From: Thermoproteota archaeon
GTDB lineage: Archaea > Korarchaeota > Korarchaeia > Korarchaeales > Korarchaeaceae
Assembly (NCBI GenBank): GCA_027492205.1
Contig: JAOZFN010000009.1
Location: forward strand, 1 to 64,000
Direction of reading: 5' to 3'
Length of the DNA stretch: 64,000 nt
The notes under the pieces are model-generated. The model had not been told where the DNA came from and did no database searches. It saw only the letters and a program-made list of their open reading frames with translations. Positions 35,645 to 45,358 of the stretch are shown piece by piece; position 1 is the first letter of the stretch; the number at the start of each line of letters is the position of its first letter. The translations under genes were made by a program, and so were the position numbers.

Positions 35645-37194
35645 TCCTCACCCCTCGGGGCCCGCGCCGAGAGCCTGCCGATCACCAGCCCTATGCCCGC
35701 GGCCGCGACGGCCACCACCGCGGTAAAGGTGCTCGAGGCTCCCCCCAGCGGGGCTGACCGGGAGGGCGCGGCCGGGGTTCGCTCAGGCGAAGCCGACGGA
35801 ACGCTCACCTCAAAGTCGGAGAACTCCGGCTGTCCGGGCGCGGCCGCGTAGTAGACGCGCAGAGTCGAGGAGGTCTCGTTTCTGGACGGCTCGCACGATA
35901 TGGAGAACGTCAGGGTCTCCTCGGGATCGAGCTCGCCGAGGAAAACGCCCTGCCCCTCGCAAGCGCCCTCCACGACCGTGACGTTTACGCCCTTCGCTTG
36001 CCCGTCGCCGACGTTCGCCAGCAGACCGCGGACGTAGAGCTTGCCAGCCACCCACTCGGCCGAGGCTGAGGTGAGCGTCACCCGAGCCCTCTGGCTCCTG
36101 TAGAACCCGAGGGTCACGGTCCTCTGGGCTGGCCTGCCCCCGCTCGAGTACGCCAACTCGACCGTCAGGGAGTACGTCTCCGGGGCCTCGGACGGGAGCA
36201 CGCGGAGCCTGACCAGCGCAGACTCCCCCGGGGCTATGTCTCCGAGCCTAAGGGAGGAGGGTCCGAGAACCGTGGCCCCCTGCGAATGCACCGACAGGTG
36301 GACGTCCTCGGCCCCCAGCTCCCCCTCATTCGCGACCCTCAGGTCGATCACGTTCTCGACGCCAGGGGTCAGGCCCTCCTGGGCGATCGAGACCACGAGG
36401 TCGGCCTCGCCCTCCGATGACACCAGAACCGGCAGAGAGAACTCGGCCGTCCTCTCACCGGCCTCGAAGGCGTACCTCACCTTCAGGGCAATCACTGCCT
36501 CGCCCTCAAAGTCCGCCGGGGCGGAGACCGGTATGTCGAGCTCGGCCCACCCTCCGGGGCCTATCACGATCCCCTCGGCCAGGCTCGTCAGGAGGGGGGT
36601 GAGCTCCCTGGAGACCACCTGCACGGAGACTATGCGGGCGTCGACCCCTCCTCTGTTGATGAGGGTCACGCGAAGGGTGCCGGTGGACCCCTGCCTCAAG
36701 GAGAGTGATTGATGGGTTAGAACTAGCTCTGGGGGACCAGCCACCCTCAGGCCGTAGGTTAGGGCGCAAGCCTGGGCCTCCGCCGAGCGCATCCCCGCCT
36801 CCGAGAAGTTCAGCTCGAGCGTGATGAGCGCCGTCCCAGGGCCGGCGGCGGCCGTGACGTACGCGTCGAACTCTAGTGCCGCGCTCTGGGAGGGGCCTAT
36901 CACGATGGGAGTCGGGAGTTCGATAGAGGAGGCTCCCGACGCCGACCTGACCCCAGGCGGGAGCCTGACCCTCGCGTCCAGCACGGTCACCGACCTGGTC
37001 CCGTTGTTGCGGACGGCGAGCGAGACATGGACCAGACCCGTGCCCGGGAAGACGGGTCCCTGGTAAGTCGCGGGAGTCCACGAGGCCCCGTCCGCCTGGA
37101 GGACGCCACCACAGGACTGATCGGCCCCGGCCCGCGCGGGGGCCAAGGGGGCCGAGAGTAGGAGCACTAAGAGGGCCGCCTCACGGTATCGCAT
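35641..37194 (-). CDS. Secreted CARDB/S-layer-type protein of an ABC exporter unit
   Basis: The 517-residue protein has a signal peptide (ALLVLLLSAPLAPARAG), four or five beta-sandwich repeats (recurrent NNGTRSVTV, NRGGVDARIV, NEGELGAEDV and NVGDGQAKGV phrases), a Pro/Ser-rich linker and a C-terminal membrane helix (VAVAAAGIGLVIGRL). COG1361-like proteins of this kind are often encoded with MacB-type ABC genes in archaea. It probably forms the extracellular part of the complex. It overlaps both neighbours (4 and 14 bp). Confidence 0.82.
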
Positions 37195-37876
37195 CCGGGC
37201 TCACCTCCCTGAGGACCCTGCCGTCCTTCAGCAGAATCACCCTGTCGGCCCGAGAGGCCATCTCGCGGTCGTGCGTGACCATGACGACGGTCCTTCCCTG
37301 GCGGGCGAGGTCTGCCAGCATCCGAACGACCTGCTCTCCCGACCTGGAGTCCAGGTTGCCGGTAGGCTCGTCGGCCAGCACGATCCTGGGGTCGTTGGCC
37401 AAGGCCCTCGCTATGGCCACCCTCTGCTGCTCGCCGCCGCTGAGCTCCCCCGGCCTGTGGTGGGCGCGCTCCCTGAGCCCCACCTGGTCCAGCAGCTCCA
37501 TGGCCCTGCGCCTCCTGCCCCCCCTGTGGTCTCCAATGGCGAGCGCCAGCTCCACGTTCTCGACGGCCGTCAGCCAAGGCACCAAGTTGAAGGTCTGGAA
37601 GACCAACCCTATGCTCCCCCTCCTGAGCCTGGTCGCCTCGGCGTCCCGTACCCTGGTGACGTCGGACCCGAGCAGGCTGACCGTCCCCCTGGTGGGCCTC
37701 GTCATGAGGCCGAGCACCATGAGGAGGGTCGTCTTCCCAGACCCGGACGGCCCCATCACCGCGACGAACTCTCCGGCGTAGATCCTGAGGCTGACTCCCC
37801 TCAGCGCCGCCACCGCAGAGCTCCCCGCCCCGTAGATCTTCCAGACGTCGCTGAGCTCGTAGACTTCCTTGGGCAT
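37181..37876 (-). CDS. MacB/LolD-type ABC transporter ATPase
   Basis: The 231-residue protein has Walker A GPSGSGKTT, Q-loop region VFQTFNLVPWLTAVENVELAL, signature LSGGEQQRVAIARAL and Walker B IVLADEPTGNLDS, the profile of the LolD/MacB/FtsE ATPase group. It is the first gene of the unit with the surface protein and permease that follow. Confidence 0.95.
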   Translation of the reverse strand: MPKEVYELSDVWKIYGAGSSAVAALRGVSLRIYAGEFVAVMGPSGSGKTTLLMVLGLMTRPTRGTVSLLGSDVTRVRDAEATRLRRGSIGLVFQTFNLVPWLTAVENVELALAIGDHRGGRRRRAMELLDQVGLRERAHHRPGELSGGEQQRVAIARALANDPRIVLADEPTGNLDSRSGEQVVRMLADLARQGRTVVMVTHDREMASRADRVILLKDGRVLREVSPDAIP

Positions 37877-37992
37877 CTGCGGGATTATGGCGGCCCCGAT
37901 ATATTAACCTCCGGCCCCCTGCCGCCCCCAGCGACGCCCCAGATCGCCCGGAGAATAAGCCTTTTTATCGAGGGGAGGGAGGCCCGCCCCAG

Positions 37993-40905
37993 GTGATCTA
38001 CTTCGCTGGCGAGGGGAGAGATGAGTTCAAGGATTGGCTCCGCTCGATAGAGGCCAAGTGGCAGAAGAGGTGGAGAGAGGCCAGGATCTTCGAGGCGGAC
38101 CCTGACCCCTCGCGACCAAAGTACTTCCTCACGGTACCGTACCCGTACACCTCGGGGCCGCTTCACATAGGCCACGGCAGGACCTACACCATCGGGGACG
38201 TGCACGCCCGCTACCTGAGGCACAAGGGCTACAACGTGCTCTGGCCGATGGCGTTCCACATCACCGGCACCCCCATAGAGGCCATCTCGGCCAGGATCAG
38301 GATGGGGGACGAGGAGTACATCAGACTCTACCGCTCCTACCTCAAGCTCTACGTGAAGGGCGAGGACGAGATCGACAGGCTCATTGAGAGGTTCAAGGAC
38401 CCGTGGGAGGTCATGAAGTTCTTCTCCAGCGTTATCAGCTCAGACTTCGACGCCCTCGGCTACTCCATCGACTGGAGGCGGAGGTTCACCACCGGAGACC
38501 CCGAGTACAACTCCTTCGTGTCCTGGCAGTTCATCAGGCTGAGGGAGAAGGGGTACATAGTCCAAGGGGGCCACCCAGTGCTCTACGACGTGATGGAGGA
38601 GCAGGCGGTCGGCGAGGACGACATACTCGGCGGCGACGAGATCAAGCCCGGGATTGTGGAGTTCACCGCCGTGAAGTTCGACGCCGGGGAGGGCAGGTAC
38701 CTAGTGGCGGCCACGCTGAGGCCGGAGACCCTGCCCGGCGTCACCAACGTCTGGGTGAACCCGGACGCAAGGTACGTGGAGCTCGAGGCCAAGGGAGAGC
38801 GGTGGATAGTCTCGGAGGAGGCAGAGGTCAAGCTCAGGCTCCAGCAGCACCCAGTGAAGAGGGTCGGGGAGCTCAGGGGAAGGGAGCTCGTCGGGCTCAG
38901 GGTCAGGGACCCGCTGGTGGGCAGGTCCGTCCCCGTGCTGCCCGGAACGTTCGTCGACCCGGACGAGGCCACCGGAGTGGTCTACAGCGTCCCGGCCCAC
39001 GCCCCCTACGACTACGCCGCCCTCATGGATGTCAAGGCGGACCCTGAGAGGTTCGGCGTCCCGAGAGAACTCGTGGAGGGCCTGCAGCCCATCCCCATAA
39101 TCAGGCTTCCGGGGTACGGCGAGCTGCCCGCCAAGGAGGCCTGCGAGCGACACGGGGTCCGGAGCCAGGAGGACAGGGAGGCCCTGGAGGCGGCCACGGA
39201 GGAGATCTACAAGAAGGAGTTCTACGAGGGCGTCATGACCGCCGGTCCCTTCGCCGGGCTCAAGGTGACGGAAGCCAAGGAGAGGACGAGGGAGTTCCTG
39301 TTCGGGCGGGGCCTGGGATTCACCTTCTACGAGGTGACTGCCCTCAAGAAGCCCGTCGTGAGCAGGTCGGGAGGGAAGGTCGTCGTCGCCGTGCTGCCAG
39401 ACCAGTGGTTCCTAGACTTCAACGCGCCCGGCTGGAAGGAGCGCGGCAGGGAGGCCCTCAAGGCAATGGCCATAGTCCCCGAGAAGTACAGGAAGCTGTT
39501 CGAGGACACGATAGAGTGGCTCGACAAGAGGCCCTGCGCCAGGAAGAGGGGCATAGGCACCAGGCTACCGTTCGACCCCCAGTGGATCATCGAGTCGCTC
39601 AGCGATTCCACGATCTACATGGCATTCTACACGGTCATCCACAGGATCAGGGCCCTCGGGATAGATCCCTCCAAGATGGGCGTCGAGTTCTGGGACTACG
39701 TGTTCTGGGGGAAGGGGGACCCGGACGAGCTGGCCCAGAGGGTGGAGGTCAGTCCTGAGGACCTCAAGGGCCTCAGGGAGGAGTTCGAGTACTGGTACCC
39801 GGTCGACCACAGGCACACCATGATCGCCCACATCACCAACCACCTGACGTTCTTCATCATGCACCACGCGGCCCTGTTCGACGAGAGGTACTGGCCCAAG
39901 AAGATCACCCTGAACGAGCCCGTCATCAGGGAGGGGACCAAGATGAGCAAGAGCAAGGGGAACGTGATACCGCTGGTGGAGATCCCGAAGGTGTACTCGG
40001 CCGACTGGTTCAGGCTCTACTCCGTCAGCGCCGCGGACCTGGCGACCGTGCTGGACTGGAGGGACAGGGACGTCCAGACCGTCGGCGGGAGGCTCAGGAG
40101 GTTCGTCGAGATATTCCGGATGGTGGCAGAGTCAGAGCCCAGCGGGGAGAGGGACGTCGGGGTGCTGGCGAGGTGGCTGGAGTCCAGGACGGCCTCCATG
40201 CTCCGGCAGGTCGACGAGATGCTGGCCAACCACAGGTACAGGGACGCCGCGATCCGGGCCTTCTTCGACCATCTCAGAGACGTGGAGATCTACCTGAGGT
40301 ACGGCGGGCGGGACTTTGGCCTGCTGAGGAAGATCTTCCGGAGCTGGGCCGTTGCCCTGGAGCCGTTCATCCCTCACCTCGCCGAGGAGGTCTGGGAGCG
40401 GCTGGGAGGGGAGGGGTTCGTCTCCCTCGCGCCGTGGCCGGAGCCCGAGGAGGGGGCCGTGAGGCCGGAACTCGAGGAGGCCTTCAGGGTGGTCGAGAGG
40501 ACCATAGAGGACGTCAACAAGATACTGCGGACGGTGAGGGAGAGGAAGGAGAGGCTGTTCATCTACCTAGCCCCGGACTGGAAGTACGAGATTATCTCGA
40601 GGCTGGAGGCGGAACTCAAGCCCCCCATCAGCCAGAAAGATGCCTTCAGAGTCGCGTCTGAGTTCCTCAGAGCCCACGGGAAGGAGGCCCAGCACCTGAT
40701 CAGGGAGTTCGTGGGCGAGCAGGGCGCCATAAGGCACTCCACCCCCGAGGCCGAGAGGGAGATGTTCTCGGCCCTTGTGGACATGATCAAGGACAGGACC
40801 GGCGTAAGGGAGGTCGTCATAGCCCTGCCGGGAGAGGGAGTCCCAGACCCGATGGGCAAGGCCAAGCTGGCGATTCCGGGCAGGCCGGCGCTCTACCTAG
40901 AGTAG
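37993..40905 (+). CDS. leuS: Leucyl-tRNA synthetase (archaeal type)
   Basis: The 970-residue class I synthetase has HIGH (58-61 in GPLHIGHGRTY), an editing CP1 domain (about 190-390) with TLRPETLPGVTNVWVNP, and KMSKS at 650-654 in GTKMSKSKGNVIPL. Length and layout are of the archaeal/eukaryotic type. TATA-like CTTTTTATC (37960-37968) precedes GTG 37993, consistent with a leaderless transcript. Confidence 0.97.
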   Translation: MIYFAGEGRDEFKDWLRSIEAKWQKRWREARIFEADPDPSRPKYFLTVPYPYTSGPLHIGHGRTYTIGDVHARYLRHKGYNVLWPMAFHITGTPIEAISARIRMGDEEYIRLYRSYLKLYVKGEDEIDRLIERFKDPWEVMKFFSSVISSDFDALGYSIDWRRRFTTGDPEYNSFVSWQFIRLREKGYIVQGGHPVLYDVMEEQAVGEDDILGGDEIKPGIVEFTAVKFDAGEGRYLVAATLRPETLPGVTNVWVNPDARYVELEAKGERWIVSEEAEVKLRLQQHPVKRVGELRGRELVGLRVRDPLVGRSVPVLPGTFVDPDEATGVVYSVPAHAPYDYAALMDVKADPERFGVPRELVEGLQPIPIIRLPGYGELPAKEACERHGVRSQEDREALEAATEEIYKKEFYEGVMTAGPFAGLKVTEAKERTREFLFGRGLGFTFYEVTALKKPVVSRSGGKVVVAVLPDQWFLDFNAPGWKERGREALKAMAIVPEKYRKLFEDTIEWLDKRPCARKRGIGTRLPFDPQWIIESLSDSTIYMAFYTVIHRIRALGIDPSKMGVEFWDYVFWGKGDPDELAQRVEVSPEDLKGLREEFEYWYPVDHRHTMIAHITNHLTFFIMHHAALFDERYWPKKITLNEPVIREGTKMSKSKGNVIPLVEIPKVYSADWFRLYSVSAADLATVLDWRDRDVQTVGGRLRRFVEIFRMVAESEPSGERDVGVLARWLESRTASMLRQVDEMLANHRYRDAAIRAFFDHLRDVEIYLRYGGRDFGLLRKIFRSWAVALEPFIPHLAEEVWERLGGEGFVSLAPWPEPEEGAVRPELEEAFRVVERTIEDVNKILRTVRERKERLFIYLAPDWKYEIISRLEAELKPPISQKDAFRVASEFLRAHGKEAQHLIREFVGEQGAIRHSTPEAEREMFSALVDMIKDRTGVREVVIALPGEGVPDPMGKAKLAIPGRPALYLE

Positions 40906-40980
40906 TTTGCCTCCACCGCACACTTTTTATTTCACCCTTTGTTATACGTTATACCGATATACCGCGGCGTGGGGAGGGCC

Positions 40981-41505
40981 TTGTCGTCGCGCCAGCCTGA
41001 TGACGCAGAGGACCCCAGGGAGCAGAGCGGACTGCTCGAGAGGCTGATGAAGATCGAGCGTGAGATCAGGGCCGTTGAGAAGAGGTTGGCGACGATAGAG
41101 AAGCTGTTGGAGGGGGATCCCGAGGCGAGGGCCATAGTCCTCCTGTACATGAAGATCGTGGGTCTCCACAGGGCGAGCGTGGACAGGATCGCCACGGCCC
41201 TTCAGGCTCAGAGGGCCCTGACTCAGGCCGGCGTGATAGACGACATAGCGAGGGATGTGATAGAGGCCCTGGCCGTGAGGGGGCCTATGAACATTTCGGA
41301 ACTCACGAGAGAACTCAGAAAGGTGAGAGGATCGGCCTCGAGGAGGATAATCGCCCAGAGGCTCAGAATGCTGGAGAACTTGGGCGTAGTGAGGAGGGTT
41401 CCAGGCGGCAAGGGCAGGAGGTACGAGCTGTCGGGCGCGCTCACGGGTGGGCAGGAAGGATATAGCAATGATCCAAACGGTGATAGCGCAGGTGATTGGG
41501 AGTGA
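40981..41505 (+). CDS. Coiled-coil/winged-helix transcription regulator-like protein
   Basis: From TTG 40981 (GGGGAGGG just upstream) the product has 174 residues. An N-terminal coiled coil (LLERLMKIEREIRAVEKRL) is followed by a helical part and a C-terminal winged helix (IEALAVRGPMNISELTRELR and IIAQRLRMLENLGVVRRV). It begins an overlapping series with the next five genes and may regulate them. The upstream TATA-like GTTATACGTTATACC (40941-40955) fits this start. Confidence 0.75.
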   Translation: MSSRQPDDAEDPREQSGLLERLMKIEREIRAVEKRLATIEKLLEGDPEARAIVLLYMKIVGLHRASVDRIATALQAQRALTQAGVIDDIARDVIEALAVRGPMNISELTRELRKVRGSASRRIIAQRLRMLENLGVVRRVPGGKGRRYELSGALTGGQEGYSNDPNGDSAGDWE

Positions 41506-41846
41506 TAGATGTGGACTGGGAGGAGGACGGGGGGAGCGACGTTGAGGAGCTGAGGGAGGTCCTCTCTGCCGTTTCCGAGTTCCTCGACAAGCTGCCCGAG
41601 CTCGTGAAGAAGGTGCTCGACGCCCTATACTCCAAGGATCTCGGGGAGAGGGTGGGGGACAGCGTGGCCACCTTCTACAGGAAGCTCAGGGAGTCTGGGA
41701 TGCCCGAGGACATGGTGAACAAGATGACGATGGAGTTCTTCGACAGGAGCATGATCGTCGACCGCCTGGTGAGGGAGATTGTAGGGTCCATCAGAAAGGA
41801 GCTCGCCGAGGAGAAAGAGAGCGAGGATGAGGAAGAGGAGATATGA
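41502..41846 (+). CDS. Small acidic helical protein upstream of PAC2
   Basis: GTG 41502 overlaps the previous stop as GTGA. The 114-residue product is helical, with very acidic ends (IDVDWEEDGGSDVEE, EEKESEDEEEE). It contains the phrase FYRKLRESGMPEDMVNKMTM, which resembles FSRRLKRAGLPAELRSQL in the next protein. No family is recognised. Confidence 0.7.
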   Translation: MIDVDWEEDGGSDVEELREVLSAVSEFLDKLPELVKKVLDALYSKDLGERVGDSVATFYRKLRESGMPEDMVNKMTMEFFDRSMIVDRLVREIVGSIRKELAEEKESEDEEEEI

Positions 41847-42151
41847 GTAGGGGCTCCGGCCTGAGGGTGGCGTCGAGGGTTCTGCTGTTCCTGGCTGGAG
41901 CACTGGCCGTGATCGCGGTCTACGCCCCCCTGCTCGCCCTCGGCACAGCGTGGCGCTACAGGAGAATGAGGTCTGGGTTCAGCCGCAGACTCAAGCGAGC
42001 CGGACTTCCGGCCGAGTTGAGGAGCCAGCTGTCCTCTCGCTTTGGGGAGGCAACCTCCCCCACCGGCCTGATGGACGCCCTGTCCGAGGGGCTCTCACGG
42101 GGGGCGCGCTTTTACAAGTGGCCCGGATTTGGACCTCGGGGTAGGGAATGA
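41843..42151 (+). CDS. Small single-helix membrane protein
   Basis: The 102-residue product starts with an ATGA overlap. One or two hydrophobic helices (VLLFLAGALAVIAVYAPLLAL) are followed by a basic region and the helix FSRRLKRAGLPAELRSQLSSRF, similar to a stretch of the preceding protein. It may be a membrane partner of that protein. Function is unknown. Confidence 0.68.
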   Translation: MSRGSGLRVASRVLLFLAGALAVIAVYAPLLALGTAWRYRRMRSGFSRRLKRAGLPAELRSQLSSRFGEATSPTGLMDALSEGLSRGARFYKWPGFGPRGRE

Positions 42152-42876
42152 CTGCGGTCGTGAAGGAATGGGGACCGCGCCAGAGCAACCCCGTGGTGCT
42201 GCTCGGAATTCCGGGGCCTGGGCTCGTCGGGATCATAGCCGCTGACTACCTGATTGAGAAGCTGGGACTCCAGGAGAGCGGGGTGGTGGAAGTGCCCGCG
42301 CTCCCCTCGGTGGCCGCCGTGAGAGACGGCGTCCTCGTCCCCCCAGTCCGGGTGTACTCCGGGGGCGGCGTCTACGTCGTGAAGTCCGACGTGCCCCTCC
42401 TGCCAGACGCCTTCGTGGCGGTCGTGGAGGGAGTGATGAACTGGGCCATGGAGAAGAGGCCGAGGATGGCCGTGTTCATCGGGGGCGTTCCGGAGCAGTC
42501 CAGGATGGACATACAGAAGCCGGAGGTATTCGTGGTGTTCAACGGCCAGGACGCCAGCCGTGCGGCGGGGGACGTCAAGGCCACGAGGCTGGGGGACGGG
42601 CTCCTGTCGGGCTACCCGGTGGTCTTCCTGTGGGCGGCCAAGAGGAGGGGAATACCGGCGATGGCGCTGATGGTGCAGTCCTTCATGAAGTACCCAGACC
42701 CGGGGGCCGCCGCCGAGGCGATCAGGTCCATGGAGCCCTTCGTTGGTGAGATCGACCTTGGAGAGCTTGAGGCCAGGTCAGAGGCCATCAGGCTCAAGCT
42801 CAAGGACCTTATGGAGCAGACTAGCCAGGTGATGGCTCAGGGGGAGGAGGCGAAGGCCGTCCCGTACATCGCGTGA
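42148..42876 (+). CDS. PAC2-family protein (proteasome assembly chaperone-like)
   Basis: The 242-residue protein has the PAC2 core: VVLLGIPGPGLVGIIAADYL near residue 20 and later LLSGYPVVFLWAAKRRGIPAMAL. Archaeal members (PbaA/PbaB group) include proteasome-activating chaperones and related proteins with ATP-independent assembly roles. It overlaps both neighbours by 4 bp (ATGA and GTGA), which ties it to Hsp20 and ligase production. Confidence 0.85.
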   Translation: MTAVVKEWGPRQSNPVVLLGIPGPGLVGIIAADYLIEKLGLQESGVVEVPALPSVAAVRDGVLVPPVRVYSGGGVYVVKSDVPLLPDAFVAVVEGVMNWAMEKRPRMAVFIGGVPEQSRMDIQKPEVFVVFNGQDASRAAGDVKATRLGDGLLSGYPVVFLWAAKRRGIPAMALMVQSFMKYPDPGAAAEAIRSMEPFVGEIDLGELEARSEAIRLKLKDLMEQTSQVMAQGEEAKAVPYIA

Positions 42877-43226
42877 GGGGGGTGGTGGGAGTGGGGTGGT
42901 ACTACAGGGAGGTTAGGTGGGCCGTCTACTCCGTTAGGGGTCCAGTCGAGCCCATATCGGACGTGTTCGTTGAGAGGGACAGGGTGAAGGTCGTCGTGGA
43001 CCTGCCGGGGACGAGGAAGGAGGACGTCAACCTGCTGGTCAGGGAAGACGCCGTCTTCCTGGAGGCCAGGGCCAACGTCGGGGGGAATCCGGTGACGTAC
43101 AGGAAGCTCATCAGGCTGCCCGTCGAGGTCGACCCCGAGGGGGCCAGGGCGACCATGAGGTCCGGCATGCTCGTCGTCGAGGCCCCCATCAAGAGGCCCC
43201 AGTTCAGGAGGATAGGTGTAGAGTGA
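42873..43226 (+). CDS. Hsp20/alpha-crystallin-type small heat-shock protein
   Basis: The 117-residue protein has an alpha-crystallin-like domain: PISDVFVERDRVKVVVDLPG, KEDVNLLVREDAVFLEA and the terminal strand RSGMLVVEAPIKR, close to the A-x-x-x-n-G-v-L motif. It prevents aggregation of unfolded proteins. Start GTG 42873 overlaps the PAC2 stop. The DNA ligase gene starts 1 bp after its stop. Confidence 0.87.
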   Translation: MRGVVGVGWYYREVRWAVYSVRGPVEPISDVFVERDRVKVVVDLPGTRKEDVNLLVREDAVFLEARANVGGNPVTYRKLIRLPVEVDPEGARATMRSGMLVVEAPIKRPQFRRIGVE

Positions 43227-43227
43227 T

Positions 43228-45012
43228 ATGCCCGACGAGCGGGACCTGCCCTTCGGCGTCCTCGCCGAGTGCTACTACAGGCTGGAGTCGACGTCCGGCC
43301 GACTGGACATGATATCCCTCCTGAGGGATCTCCTTAGCAGGACCCCCCCCGACGTCATAGACAAGGTCGTCTACCTGACGCTGGGTCGGGTTGCCCCGGA
43401 GTTCGTCGACCTTGAGCTGGGGATAGGGGAGAAGCTGGCCCTCAGGGCCATCGCCATGGCCAGCGGCATGGCGGAGAGCAAGGTGGAGGCCAAGTACAAG
43501 GAGCTGGGCGACATCGGCCTAGTCGCGGAGTGGGCGATCCAGAACAGGAGCGTCCTGGCGTTTCTCAAGGAGGAGCTCACCGTCAACAGGGTCTTCAATG
43601 CCCTCGTCAAGATAGCCAAGACGTCCGGCCCGAGTTCTCAAGACATCAAGCTGAAGACCCTCTCAGGCCTTCTGGCGGATGCGGAGCCCCTGGAGGCAAG
43701 GTACATCATGAGAATCATAACGGAGAAGCTCAGGCTGGGCGTCAGGGACATGACGATCCTGGACGCGCTGGCAGAAGCCTTCCTAGGAGGCAGGCAGAGG
43801 AGGGAGATGCTCGAGAGGAAGTACAACACCTACCCCGACATCGGGAGGATAGCAAGGGTGCTCGCCGAGAAGGGCGAGGCTGGCCTGGAGGAGATAAAGG
43901 TCTCCCTAGGGGTCCCGATAAGGCCCATGCTCGCCCAGAGGCTCAGAGAGGCGTCGGAGATCCTCGAGAAGATGGGCAGCAGGTTCCTCGCGGAGATGAA
44001 GTACGACGGGGAGAGGATGCAGGTACACGTGTGGCCGGACGGGCGCGTGGAGATATTCTCCAGGAGGCTGGAGAACATCACCCACCCGTATCCGGACGTG
44101 AGGGAGGGCGTTCGAGAGGCCTTCAAGGGAGAGAGCGCGATACTAGATGGAGAGGGGGTGGCCTTCAACCCCGATACCGGCGAGCTGTACCCGTTCCAGG
44201 AGCTGATGCACCGCAGGCGGAAGTACGGCGTGGAGGAGATGATGGAGAAGTACCCGGTCGTGCTCTTCCTGTTCGATCTGCTCTACCTCAATGGCGAGGA
44301 GCTGATCGACAGGCCGCTGGAGGAGAGGCGGAGGCTTCTAGAGCACGTGATCGAGGAGAGCGACCGGATAAAGCTGGCCGAGGGCTGGCTCCAGGAGTGG
44401 ACCACCGAGGAGCTGGAGAAGAGGCTAGAGCTGGCCGTGGAGAGGGGCACCGAGGGGCTGATGATCAAGGACCCGGCCTCCAGGTACCAGGCGGGCGTCA
44501 GGGGCTGGAGCTGGGTGAAGTACAAGAGGAGCTACGTCAGCAAGATGGTCGAGCCCGTCGACCTGGTGGCGGTGGGCGGGTTCTGGGGGAGGGGGAAGAG
44601 GGCGGGAACCTACGGGGCCCTGCTCCTGGCGGTATACGACCCGGGGACCGACACGTTCAAGACCGTCTGCAAGATGGGCACCGGCTTCACCGACGAGCAG
44701 CTCGCCCAGCTCCCGGAGATCTTCAAGGAGTACGTGATAGAGCACAGGCACCCCAGCGTGGTCAGCAACATAGAGGCCGACGTCTGGTTCGTCCCGGCCA
44801 AGGTCCTGGAGGTCATAGGAGACGAGATCACGCTGAGCCCGGTGCACACCTGCGCCTGGGGGAAGGTGAAACCCGACGCCGGCCTGGCAATCAGGTTCCC
44901 GAGGTTCACCGGCAGGTGGAGAGACGACAAGTCGCCTCAAGACGCGACCACCGAGCAGGAGATAGTTGAGATGTACAGAGAGCAGCTAAGAATTATTTCA
45001 GAAAAGCGTTGA
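43228..45012 (+). CDS. lig: ATP-dependent DNA ligase
   Basis: The 594-residue protein has the nucleotidyltransferase motif I in EMKYDGERMQVHV with the AMP-accepting Lys258, motif III LFDLLYLNGE, motif IV TEGLMIKD and motif V WVKYKRSYV. An N-terminal DNA-binding domain (about 1-225) and a C-terminal OB fold complete the archaeal Lig layout. It joins Okazaki fragments. It is the last gene of the six-gene overlapping series, and a T-rich terminator follows directly. Confidence 0.97.
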   Translation: MPDERDLPFGVLAECYYRLESTSGRLDMISLLRDLLSRTPPDVIDKVVYLTLGRVAPEFVDLELGIGEKLALRAIAMASGMAESKVEAKYKELGDIGLVAEWAIQNRSVLAFLKEELTVNRVFNALVKIAKTSGPSSQDIKLKTLSGLLADAEPLEARYIMRIITEKLRLGVRDMTILDALAEAFLGGRQRREMLERKYNTYPDIGRIARVLAEKGEAGLEEIKVSLGVPIRPMLAQRLREASEILEKMGSRFLAEMKYDGERMQVHVWPDGRVEIFSRRLENITHPYPDVREGVREAFKGESAILDGEGVAFNPDTGELYPFQELMHRRRKYGVEEMMEKYPVVLFLFDLLYLNGEELIDRPLEERRRLLEHVIEESDRIKLAEGWLQEWTTEELEKRLELAVERGTEGLMIKDPASRYQAGVRGWSWVKYKRSYVSKMVEPVDLVAVGGFWGRGKRAGTYGALLLAVYDPGTDTFKTVCKMGTGFTDEQLAQLPEIFKEYVIEHRHPSVVSNIEADVWFVPAKVLEVIGDEITLSPVHTCAWGKVKPDAGLAIRFPRFTGRWRDDKSPQDATTEQEIVEMYREQLRIISEKR

Positions 45013-45030
45013 TTTTTTTTATCATAATTA
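45011..45030 (+). terminator. T-rich terminator after DNA ligase
   Basis: The ligase stop TGA is followed by a run of eight to nine T and then AT-rich sequence (TTTTTTTTATCATAATTAT), standing out sharply from the G+C-rich surroundings. This matches archaeal intrinsic termination at T-runs without a required hairpin. Confidence 0.65.
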
Positions 45031-45358
45031 TGGGAAGAGGGCATGTTGCTGGGAAGACCAGCACAAATTAAGCCTTGCGAAGGGCAATACCTTCGACAAC
45101 AGGAACTCCACGCCTCGGTCACCTGCCCCCAGGCCATCCCCATGTCTCTCCGGCCTGTGCCTGGCCCTCCCCACCTTCTCCACGACCTTGACGTAGAAGG
45201 CCTCCACCTCCTCCGGAGTGAACTCGACCGCCAAGCCCCGAGGCCCTCCCGCGCCTGCCGGTAACCTTCGACATCTGCTGACGGCCTGCTTACAACGCAA
45301 GTCGGTAACGCACCGGGCCCTCATCCTTTTATGGTGGTGCCGCAGAGATCAATCAGGC
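45031..45358. other. Gene-free stretch with a possible decayed minus-strand frame
   Basis: No supported gene. On the minus strand 45028-45324 is open and part of it looks protein-like (VEFTPEEVEAFYVKVVEKVG), but the rest is low-complexity Arg/Gly sequence and no start site fits; it may be a decayed gene. A TATA-like CCTTTTATGG (45325-45334) reads as CCATAAAAGG on the other strand and probably serves the 45359 gene. Confidence 0.4.

Noticed and set aside
43530-44969. 479-residue frame inside DNA ligase
   Set aside because: Same-strand alternative frame of the ligase gene with Arg/Gly-rich, low-complexity sequence and no domain.
45028-45324. 98-residue minus-strand frame after DNA ligase
   Set aside because: Part of it looks protein-like but the start sits in the TATA-like box and the rest is low complexity; kept only as a note on the intergenic region.
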